From an uncultured Alistipes sp. (lineage in GTDB: Bacteria; Bacteroidota; Bacteroidia; Bacteroidales; Rikenellaceae), in contig NZ_CABMQJ010000040.1 in the NCBI RefSeq assembly GCF_902388705.1, positions 1 to 21,216 of the forward strand: a DNA stretch of 21,216 nt, given 5' to 3'. Position 1 is the stretch's first letter. Each line of letters opens with the position of its first letter. The translations under genes and the position numbers were made by a program. The notes under the pieces are model-generated. The model saw only the letters and a program-made list of their open reading frames with translations, had not been told where the DNA came from and did no database searches. This document shows positions 1 through 6,357 of this stretch, piece after piece.

Positions 1-130
1 GTGCGCGTGTCGACGAGCTCGTGCGTTTCCTCTGCCGCGAGTACACACTCGACGTTGAAACCACGGGCAACATCCTGTCTGTCTTTCCCGCCGTTTCCGT
101 CCCTGCTCCGCACCCCGAGCCGGAAATTTT
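1..130 (+). pseudogene. Fragment of an STN-like (secretin/TonB short N-terminal) domain gene
   Basis: The frame beginning at position 3 is open from the window edge and uses strongly GC-ending codons as real genes here do. It reads as a helix-strand unit (VDELVRFLCREYTLDVETTG, then ILSVFP) followed by a Pro-rich linker ending near EIFYNAG. This resembles the STN domain of secretins and TonB receptors; I recognise it by pattern only. There is no stop before 131. Beyond that the frame runs about 230 bases antisense to the next gene and becomes a Ser/Arg/Pro-rich translation that does not look like protein, with the first stop at 360-362. The natural 3' end is therefore missing, through deletion, rearrangement or assembly error. 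A real tail-to-tail overlap is possible but unlikely. Confidence 0.35.
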
Positions 131-1072
131 CTACAATGCCGGGAGTCGCAGGCGTTCCGTTTCGTATTCGCCGACGATTTGGCCGATGATTGCGGCGGCT
201 GTCGGCAGGTCGCGAATCAGCGAGGCGATTTGGCCGATTTCCAACTCTCCGTCCGACAGGTCGCCCTCGAAAATTCCCCGTTTCGAACGGCCGCGTCCCA
301 GCAGCTCTTTCAGTTCGTCGGCCGTGGCGCCCCTGCTCTCGGCCTCTTCGACCGCCCGGTAGAAGTCGTTGCGGATGAGGCGCGTCGGGCTGATTTTCTT
401 CAGCGCCAGCATCGTGTCGCCCTCCTGCAGGCCGATGCACAACTCTTTGAACGCTTCGCTGGCCGAGCTCTCCCGTGCGAGCGCGAAACGCGTTCCCATC
501 TGGATGCCCTCGGCTCCCAGGGCGAATGCCGCCAGCATGCCCCGCCCCGTGGCGATGCCGCCTGCGGCAATCAGCGGGATGGATACCGCCTGCCGCACCT
601 GCGGAACCAGCACCATCGTCGTCGTCTCCTCGCGTCCGTTGTGGCCGCCGGCCTCGAATCCCTCCGCGACTACGGCGTCGGCCCCCGCCTCCTGGCTTTT
701 CAGGGCGAATTTCGTGCTCGAAACGACGTGCACGACTTTACACCCCGCATCGTGCAGCCGCGCAGTCCATGTTTTGGGACTGCCCGCCGAGGTGAAAACC
801 GCCGGAACCCGCTCCTCGATGACGACCTCCATGATTTGCTCCGCATACCGGTACATCAGGGGCACGTTCACGCCGAACGGCTTGCCGGTCGCCGCACGGC
901 ATTTGCGGATATGTTCGCGCAGCAGCTCGGGTGTCATCGAGCCCGAGCCGATGAGCCCCAGTCCGCCCGCCTGGCTTACGGCGGCGGCCAGCCGCCAGCC
1001 GCTGCACCAAATCATGCCGCCCGCGACGATGGGGTAGCGGATGCCCAGCAGGGATGTGATTCTGTTTTCCAT
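131..1072 (-). CDS. Nitronate monooxygenase / FabK-like FMN-dependent oxidoreductase
   Basis: The product is 313 residues, a TIM-barrel flavoprotein of the nitronate monooxygenase (2-nitropropane dioxygenase) / FabK family. Visible marks are the N-terminal PIVAGGM segment (residues 14-20), AGGHNG (141-146) with the candidate catalytic His144, the phosphate-binding AAGGIATG (169-176) and GAEGIQMGTRF (186-196). Members either oxidise alkyl nitronates or, as FabK, reduce enoyl-ACP with FMN and NAD(P)H; sequence alone does not separate these here. The start at 1072 (MENRITSLLG) fits the family N-terminus; an in-frame ATG further upstream at 1123 would add 17 residues with no family character and would lie on top of the promoter. 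The gene diverges from the nucleoid-protein gene. Confident on family, unsure of substrate. Confidence 0.9.
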   Translation of the reverse strand: MENRITSLLGIRYPIVAGGMIWCSGWRLAAAVSQAGGLGLIGSGSMTPELLREHIRKCRAATGKPFGVNVPLMYRYAEQIMEVVIEERVPAVFTSAGSPKTWTARLHDAGCKVVHVVSSTKFALKSQEAGADAVVAEGFEAGGHNGREETTTMVLVPQVRQAVSIPLIAAGGIATGRGMLAAFALGAEGIQMGTRFALARESSASEAFKELCIGLQEGDTMLALKKISPTRLIRNDFYRAVEEAESRGATADELKELLGRGRSKRGIFEGDLSDGELEIGQIASLIRDLPTAAAIIGQIVGEYETERLRLPAL

Positions 1073-1094
1073 GGTTTCGTGTATTCGTTTCTCG

Positions 1095-1123
1095 CAAAAA
1101 TAGGCAAATAATCGGCACTGCAA
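1095..1123 (-). promoter_or_regulatory. Promoter of the nitronate monooxygenase-like gene
   Basis: Read on the minus strand, TATTTTTG (1102-1095) is a perfect TAnnTTTG -7 box and TTG (1123-1121) lies 18 bases upstream. The start codon follows the box after 22 bases, so a short leader is expected. Inferred from the Bacteroidetes consensus. Confidence 0.6.
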
Positions 1124-1156
1124 TCCCCCTGCCGCAGGAAATAGCGGGCGTTTTAC

Positions 1157-1187
1157 TTGACAGGTCGTGAAAATTTCGCCACCTTTG
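1157..1187 (+). promoter_or_regulatory. Promoter of the nucleoid-associated protein gene
   Basis: TTG at 1157-1159 and CACCTTTG at 1180-1187 (one mismatch to TAnnTTTG) are 20 bases apart, which fits the Bacteroidetes -33/-7 pattern. The box lies downstream of an upstream in-frame ATG at 1167, so it argues for the start at 1218, 30 bases after the box. Confidence 0.55.
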
Positions 1188-1217
1188 CACTCCCTTTACG
1201 ATAAAATCAGCTACACG

Positions 1218-2258
1218 ATGCTATATACGGAAGATACGCAGATCGGGGCGCTGGCGGTGCACATCGTCGGCAACAAGGCCAAGGACGAACCGCTCCTGAT
1301 CTCCCCGGCGCTCTCGGAGCAGACGGACGACACGGGCCTGATGCAAACGCTCACTGCCTATTTCATGGGCGGCTTCAAGACGGAGGAGTACTACAACCTC
1401 TTCCACGAAACCGACCTCGCCTGCAACGAGGTCTATAATTTCGCCTGCAAAATCTTCGACGACCCGGAGGCGTTTTACGACAACTCCGTGAGCCTTGCCA
1501 AACACCTCTACGAAACAGGCGTGCATCCCCAAATCAAGAGCGGCGAATTTTATGTCGTCTACTTTACGGACTGCCGCTTCGGGGGCGAAACGGTCGATGC
1601 CGTGGGACTTTTCAAATCGGAAACGCGCGACACGTTCCTCGATGTCGAGCGGCAGGGCGAGGGACTGCATATCGCTTCGCACCAGGGTATCAGCGTCAAC
1701 AGGCCGGACAAGGGCTGTGTGGTTTTCAACACCGAGCGCGAGCTGGGGTTCGCCGCCTGCGTGGTGGACAACACCAACCGTACCGAGGCCCGTTACTGGA
1801 TTGACGATTTCCTGCGCGTGCGTCCGCGGCAGGACACCTACCACAACACGCACAATGTGCTGGCGATGTGCAAGAAGTACGTGACCAGGCACCTCCCCTC
1901 GGAATTCGAGGTTTCGAAAGCCGACCAGGCCGAGATGCTCAACGAAACGATGAAGTATTTCCGCGAGCAGGACAGTTTCTCGCTGGACGATTTCTCGGAG
2001 AAGGTAATCCGCCAGCCGGAGGTCGTGGAGAGCTTCACCCGCTACAAGCAGGAGTACGAACAGGAGCGCGACATCCGCATCGAGGACGAATTCGCCATTT
2101 CCGATTCGGCCGTGAAAAAGCAGGCGCGTTCCTACAAGAGCGTCATCAAGCTCGACCGCAATTTCCATATCTACGTCCACGGCAACCGCAGCCTGCTGGA
2201 GCAGGGCGAGGACGAGAAAGGCAAGTTCTACAAGGTCTATTATCAGGAAGAGGAGTGA
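1218..2258 (+). CDS. Nucleoid-associated protein, 37-kDa NdpA/YejK-like family
   Basis: The product is 346 residues and acidic, and matches by eye the 37-kDa nucleoid-associated protein family of which E. coli YejK/NdpA is the type. Features are the N-terminal unit around AVHIVGNK (13-20), the aromatic stretch LTAYFMGGFKTEEYYNLFHE (45-64), the SGEFYVVYFTD strand (108-118), and a Lys/Glu-rich helical C-terminal half ending in the IKLDRNFHIYVHG strand. No signal peptide or membrane segment is seen, so it is cytoplasmic. The role is inferred as DNA or nucleoid binding; Bacteroidetes members are little studied. I chose ATG 1218 because the likely promoter ends at 1187 and the residues before it look non-native. 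It stands alone, closed by a terminator at 2292-2322. Confidence 0.85.
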   Translation: MLYTEDTQIGALAVHIVGNKAKDEPLLISPALSEQTDDTGLMQTLTAYFMGGFKTEEYYNLFHETDLACNEVYNFACKIFDDPEAFYDNSVSLAKHLYETGVHPQIKSGEFYVVYFTDCRFGGETVDAVGLFKSETRDTFLDVERQGEGLHIASHQGISVNRPDKGCVVFNTERELGFAACVVDNTNRTEARYWIDDFLRVRPRQDTYHNTHNVLAMCKKYVTRHLPSEFEVSKADQAEMLNETMKYFREQDSFSLDDFSEKVIRQPEVVESFTRYKQEYEQERDIRIEDEFAISDSAVKKQARSYKSVIKLDRNFHIYVHGNRSLLEQGEDEKGKFYKVYYQEEE

Positions 2259-2291
2259 CGGAATGCCGCGGTGCGGCTGGGCTGCCGGTTG

Positions 2292-2322
2292 ACGGGCTGC
2301 GATATTCGCGGCCCGTTTTTTT
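2292..2322 (+). terminator. Rho-independent terminator after the nucleoid-protein gene
   Basis: ACGGGC and GCCCGT pair, extended inward by a U-G pair and GCG/CGC, to give a 10-base-pair stem with loop ATATT, followed by seven T residues. It starts 33 bases after the stop codon. Confidence 0.85.
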
Positions 2323-2558
2323 CGTACCGCCTTCCGCCGGATATACCTCCCTGTGACGGAATCAAATGGCCGCCGATTGTGTATATTTGTATAGACTGGA
2401 GTTTGGGAGGCGTCGTTTCCAGGGATTGTGCGGCTTTTTTTGCCGCTGTACGGTTTGTTTTCCGGATGTATTATAGGCGGGGAGGGGGTGTTGCTGTTTT
2501 TCGGGATGTTCCGGAACGGTGCGGTTATGGTGTATTCGGGTCGATTGCCTGTCGAATG

Positions 2559-2584
2559 AAGTAGTATCTTTCTGTTAACTACTT
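2559..2584. repeat. Inverted repeat AAGTAGT-N12-ACTACTT, candidate operator
   Basis: Perfect 7-base arms lie at 2559-2565 and 2578-2584 with a 12-base spacer. The repeat ends 8 bases before the -33 element of the XRE gene. Its position suits an autoregulator operator; no run of T follows, so a terminator is less likely. The role is inferred. Confidence 0.4.
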
Positions 2585-2592
2585 ATTTGTCG

Positions 2593-2623
2593 TTGCACGT
2601 TGGTGCGTAAATGCGGTAATTTG
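2593..2623 (+). promoter_or_regulatory. Promoter of the XRE regulator, very close to the start codon
   Basis: TTG at 2593-2595 and TAATTTG at 2617-2623 are 21 bases apart. The box is one base short of TAnnTTTG. Only CACT separates it from ATG 2628, so transcription would begin at about the start codon. Confidence 0.45.
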
Positions 2624-2627
2624 CACT

Positions 2628-2882
2628 ATGAAAAGGCAGCGGCGGAATGACTTTTTTGTCGGACAGGTCGTGGGCAGGCTGAAAGAGTATCGGCAGGCGC
2701 GCAACCTGACCCAGGAAACCGTGAGCGACCATACCCGGCTGAATATTGGACGGATAGAAACCGGACGGCATGATATTTCGCTTTCGACGCTGGCCATTCT
2801 CTGCGATTATTATAACGTTCCGCCCCGGGAGTTGTTCCAGGATATAGTGACGCACTCATCCTGCAGGGAGGATCGACCGTGA
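2628..2882 (+). CDS. Small XRE/Cro-type helix-turn-helix regulator
   Basis: The product is 84 residues, and almost all of it is one HTH_3/XRE domain: LKEYRQARNLTQETVS (residues about 18-33) as the first helices, then NIGRIETGRHDISLSTLAIL (39-58) covering the recognition helix and the conserved E-x-G turn, and CDYYNVPPRELF (59-70) as the closing helix. It is expected to bind DNA as a cytoplasmic dimer. No toxin, phage or restriction partner lies beside it; the next gene converges on it. The inverted repeat at 2559-2584 is a possible target for autoregulation. Its regulon cannot be told from the sequence. Confidence 0.85.
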   Translation: MKRQRRNDFFVGQVVGRLKEYRQARNLTQETVSDHTRLNIGRIETGRHDISLSTLAILCDYYNVPPRELFQDIVTHSSCREDRP

Positions 2883-2901
2883 GGCCGATCCTTCCGTTTT
2901 A
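2867..2901. terminator. Hairpin between convergent XRE and GNAT genes
   Basis: GGATCG (2870-2875) pairs with CGATCC (2886-2891); the stem continues inward through CC/GG past one mismatch and outward through GGA/TCC past a bulge. A T-rich tail (2892-2900) follows on the plus strand. It overlaps the XRE stop codon and touches the GNAT stop, so it probably serves both. Confidence 0.5.
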
Positions 2902-3468
2902 TAGGCCGAACGGTTTTTCGAAGGCCAGCCGCTCGCCGCTTTCGTAGTGTATTTTTCCGCAGTAGGCGAACCCGAGCCGCCCGAGCAGCCGCAGCATGTA
3001 ACGGTTGTCGAAATTGGTGTCCACGCGGAAGCTTCCGGCGCCCCGTTCGCGGGCGGCGGCTTCGACGCGCCGCATGAATTCCGCGGCCACGCCGCGGCCT
3101 TTCTCGCCGTCGGCCACCGCGAGGCGGTGCAGGACGACGTAATCGCCCCCGGTCAGCCATGCCCCCTCGATTGCTTCGTAGGCCGGTTCCCCGTCGAATA
3201 GTATCGCGCCGTAAGCGATGACCGTCCCGCTGTTTCCGACTGTCGCTGCCTTTGTATCGGCCGTGCCGCACGTTTCCGCCGCCGGTTTGCTGAAGACGTA
3301 TCCCCAGCCGCGGGCGATGTCGCAGTCTATGTTTTCCCGGGCGGGATAGCCGTCCTGCCATTGCCGGCTTCCCAGCGCCCGCATCTGGGCCTGCGCCTGC
3401 CGGATGATTTCCAGGATGCGCGCCGTATCGGCGGGCCGGGCGGGCCGGAATTCCAAATCTTCGTTCAT
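2899..3468 (-). CDS. GNAT-family N-acetyltransferase
   Basis: The product is 189 residues and should transfer an acetyl group from acetyl-CoA to an amine, substrate unknown. The fold is visible as an N-terminal RPARPADTARILEIIRQA unit, the core strand VVLHRLAV, the acetyl-CoA pyrophosphate loop EKGRGVAAEF, and the C-terminal NFDNRYMLRLLGRLGF segment with a YESGERLAFEK tail, the usual end of this subgroup. Between GYVFSKP and VIAYGAILFDGEPAY there is an Ala/Thr/Gly-rich stretch of about 20 residues (near 3229-3291) that I would not expect there. The start at 3468 is set by a perfect -7 box only 5 bases upstream. It diverges from the deformylase gene. Confidence 0.85.
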   Translation of the reverse strand: MNEDLEFRPARPADTARILEIIRQAQAQMRALGSRQWQDGYPARENIDCDIARGWGYVFSKPAAETCGTADTKAATVGNSGTVIAYGAILFDGEPAYEAIEGAWLTGGDYVVLHRLAVADGEKGRGVAAEFMRRVEAAARERGAGSFRVDTNFDNRYMLRLLGRLGFAYCGKIHYESGERLAFEKPFGL

Positions 3469-3473
3469 GGGGG

Positions 3474-3481
3474 CAAATATA
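3474..3481 (-). promoter_or_regulatory. -7 box of the GNAT gene, 5 bases before ATG
   Basis: Minus-strand TATATTTG is a perfect TAnnTTTG, followed by CCCCC and the ATG at 3468. The -33 element is not obvious. The geometry predicts a leaderless or near-leaderless mRNA. Confidence 0.55.
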
Positions 3482-3502
3482 GGAGATTTGCCGGAATTTC
3501 GA

Positions 3503-3510
3503 TACCTTTG
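3503..3510 (+). promoter_or_regulatory. -7 box of the deformylase gene
   Basis: TACCTTTG is a perfect TAnnTTTG, 25 bases before ATG 3536. No clear TTG is found about 20 bases upstream. It lies back to back with the GNAT -7 box, 21 bases away. Confidence 0.5.
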
Positions 3511-3535
3511 CCGCAGTTTTAAACCGAATCGGACT

Positions 3536-4129
3536 ATGAAAATATGCGTCGTATTATGCGTTTGTTTGTTGTCCGCCTGCGCAGCCCCGACGGGCTTTAC
3601 GGAGGACGAATGCAGGGTGATCGCCTCGCAGGGCGGTGCGATTATGCGGCTGTGCACGACAGCCGGCCGCAGCGATTCCCTGTTCCTGCGCCGCGAGGCT
3701 GCGGCACTGGGCCGCGGGGAACTGGCTTCGGACTGCTTCCGGCTGCTGAAAGAGGGGATGCTGGCCACGGTGCGGGATACGACCGACGCCGGGGTGGGGA
3801 TTGCGGCCCCGCAGGTGGGCGTTTCGCGCCGGCTGATTGCCGTGCAGCGCTTCGACAAGCCGGGGAAGCCGTTCGAATTCTATGTCAATCCCCGCATCGT
3901 CTGGCGTTCCGGGACCGTGTCGGACGGTGGGGAGGGATGCCTCTCCGTACCCGGTGTCGCGGGGACGGTGCGGCGTGCGGACAGCATCGTTGTAAGCTAC
4001 CTTGACGAGCGGGACATGCGTACGCATGCGGATACGGTCGCGGGGTTCACGGCCGTGATTTTCCAGCACGAAATCGACCACCTGGACGGGGTGTTGTTTA
4101 TCGACAAAATGCTGCCGCCCGGGAAGTGA
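3536..4129 (+). CDS. def: Peptide deformylase with a lipoprotein signal peptide
   Basis: The product is 197 residues. All three deformylase motifs are intact: GVGIAAPQ (86-93), EGCLS (133-137, metal ligand Cys135) and QHEIDH (177-182, ligands His178 and His182, catalytic Glu179). The family removes the formyl group from new N-termini using a bound metal, normally in the cytoplasm. This protein begins with a short hydrophobic signal ending in LSAC (12-15), a good lipobox, so it is predicted to be exported and lipid-anchored. The in-frame ATG upstream at 3404 lies inside the divergent GNAT gene and before the promoter, so 3536 is preferred. Target outside the cytoplasm is unknown; a second cytoplasmic deformylase elsewhere would be expected. 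Confidence 0.9.
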   Translation: MKICVVLCVCLLSACAAPTGFTEDECRVIASQGGAIMRLCTTAGRSDSLFLRREAAALGRGELASDCFRLLKEGMLATVRDTTDAGVGIAAPQVGVSRRLIAVQRFDKPGKPFEFYVNPRIVWRSGTVSDGGEGCLSVPGVAGTVRRADSIVVSYLDERDMRTHADTVAGFTAVIFQHEIDHLDGVLFIDKMLPPGK

Positions 4130-4149
4130 CGTCAGCCGGTATGCACGGG

Positions 4150-4187
4150 AACGGGGGAGTTTCGTCAAAAGAGGCTCCCCCGTTTCT
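4150..4187. terminator. Bidirectional terminator between deformylase and MATE genes
   Basis: AACGGGGGAG (4150-4159) pairs with CTCCCCCGTT (4175-4184), perfect 10-base arms with a 15-base loop. T residues follow on the plus strand. It overlaps the MATE stop codon at 4186-4188. Confidence 0.75.
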
Positions 4188-5538
4188 ATCGGCGGGCCCT
4201 GTGTCCGGCGCCCAGCATGGCGAGCAGCAGCAGTGTTTCGAGCAGCTCCGCCGCAGGCACCGAGAGCCAGATGCCTGCCTCGCCGGCCAGGCGGGGCAGG
4301 ACAAGGAAGCAGAGCGTCATCAGCACGATGCCGCGCAGCACGGTGAGCCACGTCGCCAGCCGCCCCCGCTCGATGCTCTGGTAATAGCCGATCGTGACGA
4401 CGTTGATGCCGAAAAACGGATAGCCTGCGGCGAACCACGGAAGCCCGCGCACGGCGATTGCATAGGCCGGGGCGTCGGGCGTGAGAAACAACCCCACGAT
4501 CCACGGGCTGCAGAGCCACGTGAACCCGAATACCGCGATGCCGCAGAGGAACGCCGTGCCGAGCGCCATGCGGAGCGCATCCCTGCCGCGCTGCGCCTCC
4601 CCGGCCCCGTGGCTGTAACTGATAATCGGCTGGGCCGACTGGATGATGCCGTTGTAGACCATGAAGATGATCGGGAAGATGTAGCAGGCGATGCTGTACG
4701 CCGCCACGCCGTCCTTGCCGATGTAGCGGATGAACGTGTAGTTGCCGACCACCATCAGGCACGAAATCGCCAGCTCGCTCAACAGCGCCGGGAACCCGAT
4801 GTAGGTCATATAGCCGAGGTTGCGGGCCGCGAGGTGCAGGCTTTTGCGGCTCGTCTTGAGTCTCACGAAGTGCAGCGTCCGGCTGCGTCGGAACATGTAC
4901 CACAGCATTACGCCCGAGCCGAGGATGTAGCCGATGCCCGTGGCGACGGCGGCGCCCGCGAGCCCCCAGCCGAATTCGAAGATGAAGAGGTAGTCGAGCA
5001 GGATGTTCAGCAGCGCCGCGCCGATATTGCACGCCATGGCGAAGCGGGGCGAGCCGTCGAGCCGCACGATGAACATCAGGATGTTGAATACGGCGAGCGG
5101 CGCCAGGAACAGCGTGAACCAGACGAGGTATTCGCGTGCCGGAACCATCAACTCGTCGGGCGTGCCCAGCAGCGCCAGCATCGGCCGCCAGCCGAGGATG
5201 AGCAGGGCGCTCAACACCGTTATCAGCAGCGCCGGTATGACGAGCGACTGCGTGATGTTGATTTCCGCCACGCGGCGCTTGCCTTGGGCCAGGTTCACCG
5301 ACGCCACGACCGAGCCGCCCATGCCGAACATCAGGCCGAGGCCCGTGCCCAGCGTGAAGAGCGGTGCGACGATGTTGACCGCCGCCAGCGCGTCGCTGCC
5401 GATGCCCCGGCCCACGAAAATGCCGTCGGTGATGACGAACACTGCCGAAAAAACCATCCCCATGACCGTGGGGAAAAGAAAGCGGCGGAAGAGTTTGCCG
5501 ACCGCCGTGCTCCTGTAATCGATACTGTCGCGTTGCAT
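4186..5538 (-). CDS. MATE-family multidrug/Na+ antiporter
   Basis: The product is 450 residues, the usual length for the family, with many long hydrophobic segments consistent with 12 membrane helices in the inner membrane. Recognisable features are FLFPTVMGMVFSAVFVITDG near the N-terminus with the following GIGSDALAAVNI, the GMGGSVVASVNLAQGKR loop, and the repeat of this pattern in the second half around GIIQSAQPIISYSHGAG. MATE proteins expel cationic drugs or toxic metabolites in exchange for Na+ or H+; the MepA-like subgroup seems closest. Substrate is unknown. The Crp/Fnr-type gene lies upstream in the same direction, 146 bases away, but a separate promoter precedes this gene. Confidence 0.92.
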   Translation of the reverse strand: MQRDSIDYRSTAVGKLFRRFLFPTVMGMVFSAVFVITDGIFVGRGIGSDALAAVNIVAPLFTLGTGLGLMFGMGGSVVASVNLAQGKRRVAEINITQSLVIPALLITVLSALLILGWRPMLALLGTPDELMVPAREYLVWFTLFLAPLAVFNILMFIVRLDGSPRFAMACNIGAALLNILLDYLFIFEFGWGLAGAAVATGIGYILGSGVMLWYMFRRSRTLHFVRLKTSRKSLHLAARNLGYMTYIGFPALLSELAISCLMVVGNYTFIRYIGKDGVAAYSIACYIFPIIFMVYNGIIQSAQPIISYSHGAGEAQRGRDALRMALGTAFLCGIAVFGFTWLCSPWIVGLFLTPDAPAYAIAVRGLPWFAAGYPFFGINVVTIGYYQSIERGRLATWLTVLRGIVLMTLCFLVLPRLAGEAGIWLSVPAAELLETLLLLAMLGAGHRARR

Positions 5539-5563
5539 AATCCTGTACTTTTACAAAGTGGTG

Positions 5564-5571
5564 CAAAAGTA
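5564..5571 (-). promoter_or_regulatory. -7 box of the MATE gene
   Basis: Minus-strand TACTTTTG is a perfect TAnnTTTG, 25 bases before the ATG at 5538. A T-rich run lies about 15-20 bases upstream, without a clear TTG at the standard distance. Confidence 0.5.
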
Positions 5572-5684
5572 AGGCATCCGGCGGCAAAAAAACTTATCTT
5601 ATGGTAATTTCCGCCTTGCGGTCACGCGTTTGACCTTCCCCGCTTTGCAGGAGAGAAGCGCGTCAGGGCGGGTCGAAGCCCTTT

Positions 5685-6248
5685 TTATTTGACCTCGGCG
5701 CGGATGCGGCTCAAACTTTGGGGCGTGAGGAAAAGGTAAGCGGCGAGGTCTTTCAGCGCGACGCGCTGCATGAGCTGGGGGTATTCGCGCAGCATGCGTT
5801 TGTATTGCTCGCCCTTGTCGCGCCATGCGTAGTCGGCGAAATAGTCTTCGTGGCGGCGCAGCTGCTCCTCGGCCATCAGCCTGCCCCAGTTCGCCAGTCC
5901 GGCGTTGGCGGCGAAAAGCTCCTCCATGCGGGTGCGGGGAATGCGCACGAGTGTCGTCGGCTCCATGGTTTCGATAATCTGGCGCGACAGGCCGCCGGGC
6001 TGCGTGCCGAGCGTCGAAGTCGCTGGGTCGCCCTCGAACGAGAACGAGAAGATGACGCACTTGTCCTCGCGCATGACGTACGTGCGCACCGAGCCCTGTG
6101 CGACGAAGCACAGGTCGGGGTCGCGCTGTCCCTGCTCGATGATTACCTCCTTGCGGGCGTGTTTCGTTATCGCGGCATGCTCCATCAGTTGCGCGATCTC
6201 CTGCTCCGGGAGCCCGTAGCGTTGGCGTAACAGTTGTGTGAATTCCAT
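5685..6248 (-). CDS. Crp/Fnr-family transcription regulator
   Basis: The product is 187 residues. Residues 1-115 form the cyclic-nucleotide-binding-like beta-roll (KEVIIEQGQRDPDLCFVAQG at 33-52, then a short sensor helix), and the C-terminal part ends in a winged-helix unit, VALKDLAAYLFLTPQSLSRI (163-182). The protein stops almost directly after the recognition helix, as is common in Bacteroidetes members. The conserved ligand-binding Arg pattern of true cAMP receptors is not obvious, so the effector is unknown; no cysteine cluster for an Fe-S centre is seen. The start at 6248 is fixed by a -7 box 4 bases upstream; an ATG at 6317 would lie before the promoter. It diverges from hsp20, which it might regulate. 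Confidence 0.88.
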   Translation of the reverse strand: MEFTQLLRQRYGLPEQEIAQLMEHAAITKHARKEVIIEQGQRDPDLCFVAQGSVRTYVMREDKCVIFSFSFEGDPATSTLGTQPGGLSRQIIETMEPTTLVRIPRTRMEELFAANAGLANWGRLMAEEQLRRHEDYFADYAWRDKGEQYKRMLREYPQLMQRVALKDLAAYLFLTPQSLSRIRAEVK

Positions 6249-6252
6249 GCTG

Positions 6253-6260
6253 CAAAGGTA
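6253..6260 (-). promoter_or_regulatory. -7 box of the Crp/Fnr gene, 4 bases before ATG
   Basis: Minus-strand TACCTTTG is a perfect TAnnTTTG, then CAGC, then the ATG at 6248. GTTT lies 20 bases upstream as a partial -33 element. A leaderless transcript is predicted. Confidence 0.6.
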
Positions 6261-6332
6261 CGTTTTTTTCTGCAGATGCGAAACGGCCTTCCGGTGGTAT
6301 GAGTGCCGGTTTGTCATGTCGGAATTGCAGGT

Positions 6333-6357
6333 TTTGTGACAGTTTGTGACATTTTTG
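6333..6357 (+). promoter_or_regulatory. Tandem TTTGTGACA repeats and possible promoter upstream of hsp20
   Basis: TTTGTGACA occurs at 6333-6341 and again at 6343-6351, a 10-base period placing both on one face of the helix. CATTTTTG (6350-6357) follows as a one-mismatch -7 box, which would give a leader of about 105 bases before hsp20. TGTGA is also the Crp half-site, and a Crp/Fnr-type gene is divergent here, but the repeats are direct rather than inverted. Function is inferred. Confidence 0.35.

Larger units (their letters stand above)
2323..2627 (+). other. Gene-poor intergenic stretch upstream of the XRE regulator
   Basis: I see no believable coding region in these 305 bases. The stretch holds a perfect TAnnTTTG box at 2382-2389 without a clear -33 partner, a T-looped GCGGC/GCCGC hairpin near 2430-2446, an inverted repeat at 2559-2584 and the promoter of the next gene. 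A short untranslated RNA starting near 2394 is possible but only weakly supported. Confidence 0.4.

Noticed and set aside
4126..5607. A 493-codon open frame on the plus strand opposite the MATE gene
   Set aside because: It is rich in Arg, His, Glu and Gln with no fold-like pattern, as expected from the antisense of a GC-rich membrane-protein gene. The MATE frame has clear helices and motifs.
5539..5684. A terminator for the Crp/Fnr gene before the MATE gene
   Set aside because: The GGGC/GCCC pairing is short and has no T run after it, so co-transcription with the MATE gene cannot be excluded.
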